A stretch of 64,000 nt of DNA from Aristolochia californica (Eukaryota > Streptophyta > Magnoliopsida > Piperales > Aristolochiaceae), in NCBI GenBank assembly GCA_029961685.1, contig JARWKL010000012.1, positions 23,297,227 through 23,361,226 of the forward strand, in the 5' to 3' direction. This document shows, in pieces, positions 33,310-41,600 of this stretch. Position 1 is the first letter of the stretch. Each line of letters begins with the position of its first letter. The position numbers and the translations under genes were made by a program. The notes below the pieces were generated by a model. That model made no database searches. It was not told where the DNA came from and saw only the letters and a list, made by a program, of their open reading frames with translations.

Positions 33310-35803
33310 GAGGAGGCTCCCTTGAATAAAGGTCAAGCCCTTCTCTTCTTTCTTATAATGAAAAATATTACATAATGTCAAATATACTCTTTTTCATATT
33401 GGGGTAACAAAGATTCTTAAAGAGAAGAAAAGAAACTAAGTAAAAACTAAATACAATTTTTTATCCTTAACTCTCCCTCTTTAGCTAGTGCAAAAACATA
33501 AAAAACACCCAACTTGGAACATGAACTGTGAAGAGAACCAACTGCAATTACCTTTGGAAAGGTGTTTGGAAGTTGATTCACTGTTGAGACCACCTAATAC
33601 CTTCGCTTGGATGAAATAACAATCAATCTTAATATGTTTGGTCCTCTCATGGAAATCTGTCTTCGTTGCAATATGTGTAGTGGCTTGGTCGTCAATGATG
33701 AAGTTACATAGGTGTAGTCACAAAAAATCCGAGTTCAACTAAAAGTTTAGCCATAGCATCTCACTCACTATATGTGCCATAGTCCAGTATTCTGTTTCTA
33801 TACTTGATCTCACCATCATATTTTGTTTCTTGTAGTGCCGAGTTACTAAATTGCCAACAACTATTGTGTAATAACTTGAGGTTGACTTTCTACCATAGGG
33901 AGAATTTGCCCAATTTGCATCCACAAAGCCTTCTATATTAGCATATCCATGGTATTTATATACCAATCCTTGTCTCGGGTTGATTTAAAAAAAAAAAACT
34001 CCCTTGTCTTGAGTTTTTCTCAAGATAACGTACAACTCGTTCTTATACTTCCTAGTGAGAAAAATGAGGTTGATGCATAAATTGACTAAAACACTCACAA
34101 AAAAGAGATCAAGTCTTGTTCCAATCACTTACTACCTGCTGAAACTTTCAAACCTATACATCATTATTAGACCCAATACACGATTTCACATTTTGATCCA
34201 TAAGAGTGTCAAGAGGTCTGCACCCAATCACGCCAGTTTCTTCTAGCAGGTCCAAAACATACTTCCTTCAAGACAAAACTATGCCATGTTGAGAATGCAA
34301 TACTTCAATCCCAACGAAAATTTTTAGTAAGCCAATCTCCTTTATTTTTAACACCTTGCACAACCCTTCCTTTACTTGCTGAATGTCATCTAGGTCACCA
34401 GCTATCAATATTATGTCATCAACATTTACTGGAATAAGAAATCACACCTTAATTAGTATTTTTAACAAAAACCAAATGGTCCACTTCACACCTCTTAGAA
34501 TCGAAACTAATAACAATTTTGCTAAAATTTTCAAACTAAGCCTCTGGAGACTGCTTCAGTCTGTGGGACTAGGACCCAAAGAGATGGGAGAAGAGACTTA
34601 TAATTGGATTCAAGACGTGAGGAGAGTAATCCTAGCTAATCAAGGACTTGAGCTGGTTGACTTATGGAAGAGGACTCGTGAGCTGAAGATAAGAGGGCTG
34701 GTGGGTTAAGGAAAGGGTTATCCTAGGGTTAGTAGGACTTAGATTTATGACGTGGCTGGATTAGTAGATGTGGAACTTGAATGATCTTGGTGGCTTATGT
34801 AGGCTAGGTAGGGTGGCTAAGGATGGAGTGGAAGTAGTGCCAAAAAAGTATGATTGGATTAGAGAGAATTCTCTTTGGGTGATTGAACTTGTAGACTTGC
34901 ACTGAATCGGATTAGGCTTGAGTGCCTTGGAGAAATGCCAGGGCAATGGTGGAAGACTTGGAAGTTGGCTAGTGGTGCTCAAGAGTAATGTTGGATAGTA
35001 ACCCTTGACCGATTATTGATGGTGGGTTGCCTCGAGGTTGGTAGAAGCTGATTTGCATTATATTGAGTTGAAAGATTCAAATGGCTCAAGGCCTTACAAT
35101 TTATTAACTCAATGCCTTAGACTCCATGCTACACTGACTAATGACATGCTAACCTAATCTTACTCTTGACTATGTTTGACTGACTAACACCAACTTAAAG
35201 TCCTTAGTGCATTGAATTGAGACATCCATGTGCCTTCTAGTTGCCCATTTTTCTTGCAATTGTGTGCTCTACTTGAGGACTATGCTTCTTCTATTAGTCT
35301 TCAGTCTTCATGCTCTAGAGGGCTCTGAGGACTCGACCTACTTAGACTCGGACTCTTACACTTAATGAGCTTAGACTTGATCCTACCTCAACTGTATTCT
35401 ACTCTGCTGCCCATGCTAGGGTCATTTCTCCTAGTCCTCTATCCATCCACCACAGCCCATGTGGCTTGTCTTGGGTGGATTGCAAAGGACTGTATGACTA
35501 TTTCATAAGTAGGCTTGGTATACCTCCAACTGTAGGTCTGCAGCAGTATGCTTACCATTGTTATACAGCTCCAAGCAGCCATACGGCTTAATGATCAATA
35601 TTTTCTGAAATGCAGGTACAGTAGACGCACTTATAAAGATGATCCGTTATGAAGGTTTACGTGGCTTTTACAAGGGGATGAGTACAAAGATATTGCAGAG
35701 TGTTTTTGCTGCCTCGGTGTTGTTTATGATAAAGGAAGAGTTGGTTAAGGCATTTCAATTATTGGCTGACAGAAGCAGGAAGGTTCTCTCTAATGTACTT
35801 TAA
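5172..35803 (+). CDS. PXN: peroxisomal NAD carrier, mitochondrial carrier family (PXN/PMP38-like), 11 exons
   Basis: Coding exons: 5172-5252, 5333-5440, 5711-5785, 5994-6124, 7351-7405, 9222-9377, 16481-16549, 23689-23790, 24104-24172, 28174-28228, 35616-35803. All junctions are GT-AG and keep frame, giving 362 aa that start MSDPLLNGLAGAGGG. Three carrier repeats are visible: TYPLQTVNTRQQ (P24), TNPIWVLVTRMQ (P141) and TYPLLVVKSRLQ (P277). Each is followed by its second-half signature (EGWGGLYSGL, EAGVAGFWKG, EGLRGFYKG). The Q and W variants of the first two signatures match plant PXN, which exchanges NAD for AMP/ADP across the peroxisomal membrane and supports beta-oxidation. Exon 6 (residues 151-202) is a charged loop, longer than I recall in Arabidopsis. 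Introns 6, 7 and 10 exceed 7 kb and are packed with transposons. The start was chosen for its N-terminal match; TAA is at 35801-35803. Confidence 0.93.
5804..9221. other. PXN introns 3-5, non-coding remainder
   Basis: Apart from exons 4 and 5 I see no coding sequence. 6400-7200 holds only chance ORFs. 7820-8300 and 8640-8830 are purine-rich followed by AT-rich, in a style reminiscent of LTR leader/LTR debris in minus orientation, but no boundaries could be fixed. A 17-bp hairpin lies at 7763-7811. Confidence 0.4.
7763..7811. repeat. hairpin-forming inverted repeat
   Basis: Arms of 17 bp (7763-7779 TGTTTACTGTGGCTGAC; 7795-7811) are complementary with one G-T pair and enclose a 15-base loop. 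It lies in PXN intron 5. No poly-T tract or gene context suggests a terminator; it may be a tiny foldback element or the tip of one. Confidence 0.6.
10641..11179 (+). mobile_element. 5'-truncated LINE (family A), RNase H end, with TSD
   Basis: The block encodes the C-terminal RNase H domain of a plant L1-type element. It starts at MATWDPPPCDCIKLNFDG (10666), has GAGGVFRD and EGDS, then continues after a frameshift near 10910 to the stop at about 11118. It ends in TTTAATAAAATTGAGCATC plus an A-rich tail. The flanks repeat GAAATGTTTCTAAATG (10625-10640) and GAAATGTTTCAAATG (11180-11194), a target-site duplication of about 15 bp with one base missing on the right. The same family recurs at 17962, 30961 and 43961. 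Confidence 0.85.
11195..12761 (+). other. PXN intron 6; possible degenerate LINE 5' region
   Basis: No intact gene. A plus-strand reading around 12405-12728 includes MKVLNCHNRGCGRVLSPNC, which resembles the start of a plant LINE endonuclease (MKxLxWNCRGxG). The preceding bases might then be decayed ORF1. Stops and shifts are frequent, so this is only a suggestion. A long G-run lies at 11699-11723. Confidence 0.25.
11699..11723 (+). other. G-run with G-quadruplex potential
   Basis: An uninterrupted run of at least ten G is followed by three TGGG units. This satisfies the usual four-tract G4 pattern on the plus (transcribed sense) strand of PXN intron 6. Confidence 0.6.
12762..12982 (+). mobile_element. 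LTR plus primer-binding site of a truncated LTR retrotransposon
   Basis: A 206-bp block starts TGTTAGAAG (12762) and ends TTCACA (12967). It contains a TATAAAAAGGG promoter-like motif (12899-12909). It is followed directly by TGGTAGCAAAGCAAC, resembling the TGGTATCA(A/G)AGC primer site complementary to initiator tRNA-Met used by Ty1-copia elements. No gag or pol follows; a LINE begins about 100 bases later. Confidence 0.5.
13060..16031 (+). mobile_element. LINE remnant (RT end, zf-RVT, RNase H), split by a hAT insertion
   Basis: 13100-13990 encodes the C-terminal RT segment (KRRFLWRGTSNEFHYHLVSW...VCMPK) and the start of the zinc-binding RT domain (zf-RVT) in plant L1 style. The reading resumes after the hAT element with DNILQHDNSSLDPL and HLLLHCSFA at 15096-15210. 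An RNase H remnant follows (HFKLNFDGCVL near 15570) with the usual ending ...SLQSLVVRRGLP at 15978. A terminal A-run lies at 16021-16031. Several stops and shifts make it dead. Its 5' start was not located. Confidence 0.75.
13955..15088. mobile_element. non-autonomous hAT transposon, 1,134 bp, 13-bp TIR, 8-bp TSD
   Basis: The terminal inverted repeats are TAGGGGTGGCATC at 13955-13967 and its exact complement at 15076-15088. The host LINE sequence CTCACAGC is duplicated on both sides (13947-13954 and 15089-15096), the 8-bp TSD of the hAT superfamily. Removing the element and one TSD restores the LINE zf-RVT reading frame. Subterminal regions are rich in GAGCTCGA/TTCGAGC words. No transposase is encoded. 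Related fragments lie at 37150-37655 and 62735-62880. Confidence 0.92.
16171..16222 (+). mobile_element. 52-bp LINE tail micro-insertion
   Basis: A short pyrimidine-rich LINE 3' tail ends in ACCCTTTCA plus 12 or more A. It is bounded by ATATGTTCC on both sides (16162-16170 and 16223-16231), which reads as a target-site duplication around an extremely 5'-truncated insertion. Confidence 0.6.
16232..16337 (+). mobile_element. possible LINE 3' end
   Basis: The stretch ends TTATTAATGATATCCCATT followed by an A-run at 16326-16333. This resembles the 3' UTR plus poly-A layout of the other LINE copies in this intron. No TSD could be assigned. Confidence 0.35.
17195..17448 (+). mobile_element. 5'-truncated LINE 3' end with 14-bp TSD
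   Basis: The reading near 17310-17395 (SADLLAKQ-like, then SSLQTLIVEGGSTF) is the end of a LINE RNase H domain. It is followed by a short 3' UTR and A-run. TCACCTAGAGAGAG occurs at both flanks (17181-17194 and 17449-17462). Confidence 0.8.
17690..17961 (+). mobile_element. LINE RNase H 3' fragment
   Basis: The plus-strand reading VANFFADNLAK followed by LQSRVVKGG near 17870-17950 is the typical C-terminus of plant LINE RNase H domains. It is interrupted by a stop. It abuts the next LINE fragment directly. Confidence 0.55.
17962..18320 (+). mobile_element. LINE family A, RNase H 3' end
   Basis: It encodes AEVSALLFGLQIF, EGDSKTVISWCSKD, SANSLADKLAKFGTSQQ and the end of the domain. A 3' UTR ending AATAAAAATCAGCATC and an AT-interrupted A-tail follow. 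The DNA is close to the copies at 10641 and 43961. No TSD was found. Confidence 0.75.
18785..19165 (-). mobile_element. TRIM-like LTR element remnant with internal tandem repeats
   Basis: In minus orientation TGTATCAGAGCAAG (about 19033-19020) resembles the initiator tRNA-Met primer site. It lies beside an LTR-like block at 19036-19165 whose wording partly parallels the better-preserved TRIM family at 20801. Downstream (18836-18979) are about five imperfect units of roughly 30 bp built on CTCATGGAGCTTACAACAC. The far LTR was not delimited. Confidence 0.4.
20636..20729 (+). repeat. tandem duplication, 2 x 47 bp, in copia RNase H
   Basis: The unit CATCCATTTTTGTTGCTAGT... (20636-20682) is repeated at 20683-20729 with a few substitutions. 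It duplicates the segment encoding the FHERTKH motif. Confidence 0.85.
20801..21222 (-). mobile_element. TRIM element, 422 bp, perfect 5-bp TSD AAGAC
   Basis: The LTRs are 20801-20918 and 21104-21222 (118-119 bp). In minus orientation they read TGTTAAGGAATAGTC...TTTAACA. Inside the right LTR lies the primer site TGGTATGAGAGCAGGTAC (21103-21086). Next to the other LTR is a purine tract AAAGGGAG. The interior is three imperfect units of about 42 bp (GTTTAGGTGTAGGCCCTC...), with no coding capacity. AAGAC flanks both sides (20796-20800, 21223-21227). It sits inside the copia remnant, so it is younger than that element. Confidence 0.92.
21541..23688 (+). other. PXN intron 7 tail; LTR primer site and purine tract
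   Basis: TTCACA followed by TGGTATCAGAGCG at 22694-22706 marks the end of an LTR and a canonical tRNA-Met primer site. A purine-rich GAAGAGGAAG-type leader follows (22715-22850), typical of copia elements. The LTR start and any gag or pol are not recognisable. The rest of the interval shows nothing I can name. Confidence 0.45.
24480..24690 (-). mobile_element. LTR with adjoining polypurine tract, minus orientation
   Basis: The minus strand reads CTTTAAGGGGAG immediately before TGTTATGGAAC (LTR start at 24668). This is the layout of a polypurine tract and 3' LTR. The LTR runs left to roughly 24480; its other end is not certain. No intact pol lies upstream of it. Confidence 0.45.
24880..26480 (+). 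mobile_element. LINE remnant: reverse transcriptase, zf-RVT
   Basis: Readable in pieces on the plus strand. RT motif A is DLEKAFDRVNW (near 24950) and motif C is QFADDTICFG (near 25260). The post-RT part runs RLERKLSTWRERLLSKAGR through FLWRGARNEFKYHLVGW, VCMPKIFGGLGV and the zinc-binding domain VNFFLWSACRNRI...CPLCGLE...HLLLHGAF (26226-26400). It stops abruptly near 26480 without RNase H or poly-A, so its 3' end was lost by rearrangement. Stops and shifts are present. Confidence 0.85.
27512..27630 (+). mobile_element. solo LTR of the TRIM family, 119 bp, TSD CTCAT
   Basis: It starts TGTTAAGGAATAGTCC and ends CAATTTAACA, matching the LTRs at 20801 and 60104 in opposite orientation. CTCAT is duplicated at 27507-27511 and 27631-27635. 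It is the expected product of recombination between the two LTRs of a former full element. Confidence 0.92.
27915..28107 (+). repeat. tandem duplication, 2 x about 97 bp
   Basis: TGAACCCTGTCATTTGGGTT... (27915-28011) is repeated at 28012-28107 with few changes. It ends 66 bases before PXN exon 10, inside intron 9. It has no coding content. Confidence 0.85.
28384..28458 (+). mobile_element. 75-bp LINE tail insertion with imperfect TSD
   Basis: The stretch ends CTTTTAATAAAGCATCTT plus about 19 A. ATACGTGATCTT (28372-28383) and ATACTTGATCTT (28459-28470) flank it with one mismatch. Confidence 0.6.
28460..28770 (-). mobile_element. LINE RNase H fragment, minus strand
   Basis: The minus-strand reading VSWIHILWSANDIADRLAKD at about 28545-28475 is a LINE RNase H C-terminal motif. 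It is the only LINE piece in the PXN introns that I see in antisense orientation. Confidence 0.6.
30400..30800 (+). mobile_element. LINE RT C-terminal fragment
   Basis: The plus-strand reading FPASYLGLPLFMGG near 30420-30460 is the conserved post-RT SYLGLPL motif. Broken sequence follows. Confidence 0.6.
30961..31060 (+). mobile_element. 100-bp LINE family A tail with 14-bp TSD
   Basis: It contains the last RNase H codons (QQSLIVWEGFPP-like), the family 3' UTR and an A-run. AAGCCTTGAACCTC flanks both sides (30947-30960, 31061-31074). Confidence 0.85.
31090..32290 (+). mobile_element. LINE remnant (zf-RVT and RNase H)
   Basis: Broken plus-strand readings include WKERNQWAFKS-like (31555) and, near the end, MAWHHTPRRANGIVDTWAMK (32062-32125), the terminal RNase H motif. 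A 3' UTR ending CTCATTGTTATTAAAAG follows. A second long G-run lies inside it at 31787-31805. Confidence 0.65.
32640..33170 (+). mobile_element. LINE fragment (post-RT region)
   Basis: Pieces such as GLPNYYLSLL, a broken GGLGICK-like motif and AFLTKWLWKFR (32660-32905) match the connection region between RT and zf-RVT of plant LINEs. It is heavily broken. Confidence 0.55.
33275..33309 (+). repeat. (TG)n(GA)n compound microsatellite
   Basis: A TG dinucleotide run passes directly into a GA run. Confidence 0.9.
33520..34520 (-). pseudogene. Ty1-copia RT/RNase H remnant, minus strand
   Basis: On the minus strand the reading EGFVDANWANSPYGRKSTS with SSIETEYWTMA (33966-33739) is the copia RNase H domain. 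The FHERTKHIKIDC motif follows at about 33670-33630. Upstream RT pieces are readable at 33980-34480. Frameshifts are present. Confidence 0.85.
34541..35615. other. PXN intron 10 tail, nothing recognised
   Basis: No protein family, LTR or poly-A structure was recognised. The acceptor TTTCTGAAATGCAG precedes exon 11 at 35616. Confidence 0.4.
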
Positions 35804-37149
35804 TGGTGTTGTGATCTTCCATGTGAAATATTTGTAAAATTTAAAAGATAATGCACATGGCAATATCAAGATGCCTGCTTAGGTTTACTTTTGGTATATA
35901 TTTGGAATTTACTGTTATGAATAGCATGATTTTGTAGAATCCCAAATGGATGTCTTTATAAACAGGTTTTATTATCTTGGTTTCTCTAACTATTATTGAA
36001 TTTAACTAATTTTAGAAAGTTTTACTGTATATGATCCATTTATCTGCTGTAAAGTTTGTCCGAATTATTTAGCAAATTCAAGGAATACTATCTGGTATGG
36101 AAGGTGTATGTAAATATACTTGGAATCTGTGACTTGTACAAACTTGTCGTACTTAATTTGAATGATTCCATATGAAATCATTATGTTCTGGTTTTCGGCC
36201 CATTCTGGAAGCATTGTAATGACCTGATATGACAGAGGCACAGTATGCCAACCAGGAGTATTAAAGCTTCTGCAATGAACACTTTGCTACCCGTCTTCGA
36301 TACCCATCTTTTTTCAGTCTCCTTTGCAGGTTTTCTTGGGAGATCTTCGTCACTGCCATCGACGAGTTGGCATTCTTTCTTAGTGGTAATAAAATACTCT
36401 GATATTTACCCATTGGAATTTTTTACAGGAAGTGCTGGCACGTGCCAGGTTCTCTTTCCTCAAGGCAACTCTGCAGTGGGTTACTGAAGTTTGTAGATAA
36501 ATTTTGAGGAATTAAACAGCAAAAGATTTTAAGGCAAAAAAATGAAGAAAAAGCAAAAAAAAATGGAGGCATTTTAAGGCATTTTTTTACCCTGAGTAGT
36601 CACTCAGCAAACTAGTAAGGAAGCCTGTTCAATGGACGGGCAATGACATGACAAAAAGGGTTGTTAAGTGATAGGGATGACTGTAAGTTCAATGGGCTAT
36701 CCAACTGGAAATTTTAAATCTGGAACCGTATTTTTTTATTTTATATAAGAATAATTATTTCTGTTTTATAAGTACCAATTATTATCTGTTTGTGCCTGCC
36801 TTTTTTGCTTTTACTGCTGTGTGATACTTAATCAATCTGCATATGATGAGCAATCTTAAAATATGTAGGAGCAATATTGTTGAAGTTAGACAAGATTATG
36901 CTCCAGGGATAGCTATAGTTGGTCTTTGATCTAACTCCTATCACGCGTGTTGTTGTGTTCTGTGTTCAACGAGATTAACCGAAGGTGTGTTCATATGGTC
37001 CTTCAAAAGAAACGGAGAAAAAAAATTTCAGTTTTAAGGACGGGCTTGCTCTGATCTCATTTTTCAGGGATTCTGGTAGATGAAAAGTTCAGCCCCTTAA
37101 CTGAAGATAACTCTATTTTTCTACTGGTATGTGAATATGCTTGCAGATA

Positions 37150-37655
37150 CCGGTCGCATTGAGTTGACCCTAAACCTGCTTATGTTCGAATAAAGCTTAG
37201 GTTCGAACCTAAAATTGTTATTCAACTCAAGTCTAATAATTTTAACCGAGTTAGAGTTCTAACATTCATTTAAATTTTTTCAAAAAATACAAGTATCGAG
37301 TTCATGCTCCAACATACATTTAAAATTTTTTAAAAAATATATGTCAAATAAACTGTATATAAAATTATACATACATTTTACATAAAATTAGGAATGACCT
37401 TTACTTAAAATTAGGCATTAGGGTGACATTCGAATCCAACTGAGTTCAAACTTTGTTCAAGTCGAAGTTGATTTAAATATTTTGAATTTGAGCTTTACCG
37501 ACCCTAGCCTCAAACCTAAAATTGTAATCAAACTCGAGCTTAATAATTTGAATTGAGTTCGAGCTCTAGCTGAATTCGAGTTTAACCTACATTTAATATT
37601 CTATATAAAATATATGTCAAATAAATTATATATAAAATAATACATACATTTAAAA
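37150..37655. mobile_element. two left-half fragments of the hAT family
   Basis: The blocks at 37150-37425 and 37427-37655 resemble the 5' part of the element at 13955: CCTAAAATTGTAATC..., TAATAATTT, GAGTTCGAGCTC, then ACAAGTCAAATAAA-type sequence. The second begins TAGGGTGACATTCG, a decayed version of TAGGGGTGGCATCG. No right ends or TSDs were found. Confidence 0.65.
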
Positions 37656-37776
37656 AAAAAATGATAGGGGAGGTTTAGGATTGAATTTTAATAATGGATT
37701 AGAATGTACCAATATTAATTTTTTTTACTCCAAATGCTATCTAGCTTATTTTGTAAATTTTGAATTTGGCCATAAA

Positions 37777-38008
37777 TTTACTATGGCCTCCTTAGTGCCC
37801 CTAGTTAAAAATTTATATTCTAGGAAAAACTAGAAATGTTTTTCCTATTATACATATTTCCAAAAAAACCTTTAAATAAAATCCTATTACTATTTACTAT
37901 GGCCTCCTTAGTGCCCCTAGTTAAAAATTTATATTCTAGGAAAAACTAGAAATGGTTTTCCTATTATACATATTTCCAAAAAAACCTTTAAATAAAATCC
38001 TATTACTA
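37777..38008 (+). repeat. near-identical tandem duplication, 2 x 116 bp
   Basis: TTTACTATGGCCTCCTTAGT... (37777-37892) is repeated head to tail at 37893-38008 with a single substitution that I can see (GAAATGTTTT versus GAAATGGTTT). It has no coding content. Confidence 0.92.
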
Positions 38009-38468
38009 TTAGTGACTTATTAGAAAATTACAAGAAATATTTTAAAATTTTCGTAGGACAATTAAATGGACCTCTTATTGCCTCTGATAAGTAAATAAAT
38101 AAAAATTAATAATCAATTTAATATATTACTATATTTATCAATAATTTTTTAATCAAATAAAATATCAAATACAAAATTATTATGTAAATTACTTCATAAC
38201 ATCATCAGTTAAATACTTATTCAAATTTTTTCTATACGGTTTTTTAGCCCATCTTGGCAAGAAAATATTATTTAAAAACTAATATAATTTTTTAATAAAA
38301 GTTTTCAATAAAAATAATATTTAAAAAAATACAAGGCACTAATAGTTCCTATAAACTTATTTTTATTAAAATATATTTTTAATTTTAATTTTTTCATTTT
38401 ATGATATCGCACGTTAAAAAGTCGTTGCGCGGGGATGCTCGGCTCGTTAATTTAAACGCCCCGTTTTC

Positions 38469-38475
38469 TATAAAG
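38469..38475 (+). promoter_or_regulatory. candidate TATA box of SIEL
   Basis: TATAAAG lies 138 bases upstream of the start codon, in a locally GC-richer stretch after a long AT-rich block. The spacing suits a 5' UTR of about 100 bases. Confidence 0.4.
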
Positions 38476-38612
38476 CGTCTCCCTTTTGTTGGGATGAAGA
38501 TAGCAGTAGCAATAAGTTTATTTGGGAGGGAAGATACAGAGTTTAGGGAAAAAGAGCTTCTATAAGAGAAGCTCGTATAGAAGTTCCACTTGCAAACACT
38601 AAAGAGCTCTCT

Positions 38613-41600
38613 ATGGAAGAGGACCAGTGCTTGGCACGTCTCGCTGCCCTCGGTGTCCAATCCCGGTCATTATCTTTTCTGACCGAAAAAGATCTCATTC
38701 TTTCACTCGTCTCTGCTAAAAAACCCTCCTACCGTTTGCGAATCCTCAAGTTGCTTACGTTACATGCATTTTCAAACCCAAATTTGGGCCAGCTATTGCA
38801 CTCAGTATTCCTAGCATTTACCAGAGATCCATACCCATACGTAAGAAAATCTGCTCTCTTAGGTATGGTTTATCTGATTCGGGCTCAGTACCCGCAGTCC
38901 TCTTGCTTTTATGATCGTGCCGTCGAGCTCTTACCGGATTCAGACTCGGTTGTAAGGTCAGCTGCTGTTCAAGTGGTAAGAGGTTCACTTTTAGTAGTTT
39001 CCTTTCCTTTTGGGGAACTGAAGTTTTAGTATTTTGATTGTGCGAATACAGATTGGCGAGTATGGGCAAAAGTTATCATCTTCAGGCGACGGAAAGAATC
39101 AACTGAAGCAAGACGAAGTGTTTATTCGGGTATTTCTCTTTGATTTTATGTTCTTTTATTTTATTTTTATTTGATTCTGAAAACCTTTCCTAGCCCGCTG
39201 GAAGTTATAAAAATATCGAACAAGGGAGAAAATATTGAGTAGCAGTTCTTCTCTCCCTAGAAGAGAAACTTCTAATGTATGGCTGTTGTTGTCCAACACT
39301 ACAAGCATCTTCGTTGACAGGTCAATGATGTTGATAAGGTTTAGAAAAAAATTAGTTTTGTATGCAATGAGAAAAAGGTTTGGATGACTATTCAGCATGT
39401 AATTTTTATTTTTTTTGAAAAAAAGCGAAATGGAATTTAATAAAAAATATTAAGTATTATTAGTCAAGAGGTAGTCTTTTTACTAGATTACACATTGTTC
39501 GTCCTCATAAGATTGATGTATACCTGTTTGTATAGATGTTTAGGTTTTCTTTCTGTGCTGAGGAGCTTTGAGGTACTCTTCGTCCTTGTTTCTGTGCCAC
39601 AACCAATTGATTGATGGTTTGAAGTGGGTTTTTTTATCCCTATATGGTTGGTTAATGCCCTAGAGTGGGTCACAGTTGGATTTTTTTTGTCCTTTTCAGT
39701 CGTAAGGGTTCTTCACAAAGTTGTAGGTCTTTGTCTTGTGACCCAATACTGTGTTTATCAAAGTGATTGCTGAATAATGGTATATTAGATGCAATTCTTG
39801 TAAATTGCTTAGTCTTGGTTACTGAAATTATAGTTTATGTACCACATTCTCTTATTTGGTATCCTTAAACCTTGAGTATACACTCTTCGCACTTGTTAGG
39901 TGTTCTGATTGATTTCTTGGTTCTATTGTATATGCATGAATTGGAGTCAAAGTGCTGAATGTATGATTTCATGTGTCCCTGGTGGCTCTTGGGTTATGAT
40001 TCGTACACTGGATAATGTTTTGCAAAAGAGAAAGGCCACCAAGGCTACAAGGGTCCTGACAAAGTGGGAGAAATACAAGCAAAGGAAAAATAAAACCAAG
40101 TAATAGAGAAGGAATTTCCAAGAACAAGATGCCATATAGAGACCTCACAATTAACCAAGGAACCAGGTAGTCCAGTGGTGTGCTCCTGGGGGTGTTTATA
40201 CAAATAACTGTCATGTGACCACAAATATCAAGGATCTAATTATAATAAAAGAAAAGGTCTAGGACCTCATTGTAGAACTGGAGGGACTATCAAAAGAGGT
40301 ACAAATTCCCTGAAAATCAGCACATAGTTTCTTAAACTTTTGTTTTCGTAATATGGCATATCATCTTTAACTCAAGTTTGAACCTTGCTGTTTCTCACCC
40401 TTCCTACCTTTTTCATGTCAAATTTGTATCAGCTTTGTTCAATGGGAAGAGATATGAATGTTGAAGTCAGAATTGAAGCTTTCCGTTCCCTTGGGAGAAT
40501 TCAGCTTGTATCAGAGGATATACTGTTACAGACACTCTCTAAGAAAGTCTTAGGAAGCAGAAGTGAGAGAAAATTTCTGGCACAATGCTCCCAAAGTGAG
40601 AATCTTTCATTAGTCTCTAGTGCTGCCGGTGCCTTCATCCATGGGCTCGAGGATGAGTTTTATGAGGTAACTTTATTCTTTCCTTCCCTCCTTTGCTGGT
40701 AATTTTTTGAGATAAACTGTCCTAATACTCCATTTTTTGCAGTAACCCCCTCAGGCATATAAATTGTGATTTTTTTATTTGTTACAATGTGGTGATATCT
40801 CTTGCATTTTCAGCTCCTTACTTTTCTATTAATTTTTTGTGCATAGTAATATCTGCCTCAAGAATGTCTGTCATAATTGAAATATGCAGGTATTTAATGA
40901 GCATTGGAAAAATAGCTATGACATTGCTACAAAAAAAAAACATAAATATATCTTTGGAAATTAGGATACTGCAAAAATATATTATTCTTGAACAGAAGTT
41001 GTAGCTATGCATTGAGACAGATTTTTCATTGTTTACTTTATCAGGTTCGAAGTGCTGCTTGTGCATCCTTGGGAAAGCTTACCATCTTCTCTACTAAGTT
41101 TGCTACTGAGGCTTTAAAATTTTTGGTGGACATGTTGAGTGATGATACTATGGTCATCCGTTTGCAAACTTTTGAGACATTGTTCTTTATGGCTTCTTGT
41201 GGTAGTATTCAGCTGCAGGAGCTGCACATGCATATGGTACAGCCTAGATCTTGTTTATTTCTTCCAGTTTGTGCTAGCATACATGGCTATGCTATGATGG
41301 TCATGGAATTTTCCTTTTTGTTTGTGCAATAAAATCTTTTCTCGAATTTTCAGTTATAAACAAGAAGACAAAAAAGGGAAAACAGAGAGAATGGAGATGT
41401 AAAGAATGATGAAAATGTAAAATATGACTAAAGTTGAAAGAGAATGAATAATAGAGGACTGATGTTGTATGTTAAAGAGAGGGTGGGGGTTAGATCAATT
41501 CCTAATCCTTTTTATCTAGCCAGTTAAGGGTTAAACCCTACAATTACACCAATACCTTTTTCATTGATATAAAACCCCATTTAAGTTATCTGACCAAAAT

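Larger units (their letters stand above)
35804..38612. other. PXN 3' region and SIEL promoter region
   Basis: The PXN 3' UTR probably occupies the first few hundred bases; no single poly-A signal stands out. 37150-37655 holds hAT fragments and 37777-38008 a tandem duplication. 38010-38400 is very AT-rich. TATAAAG at 38469-38475, about 140 bases before the SIEL ATG, is a candidate TATA box. Confidence 0.45.

Noticed and set aside
33199..33381. ORFs over the TG/GA repeat
   Set aside because: Simple-sequence translation only.
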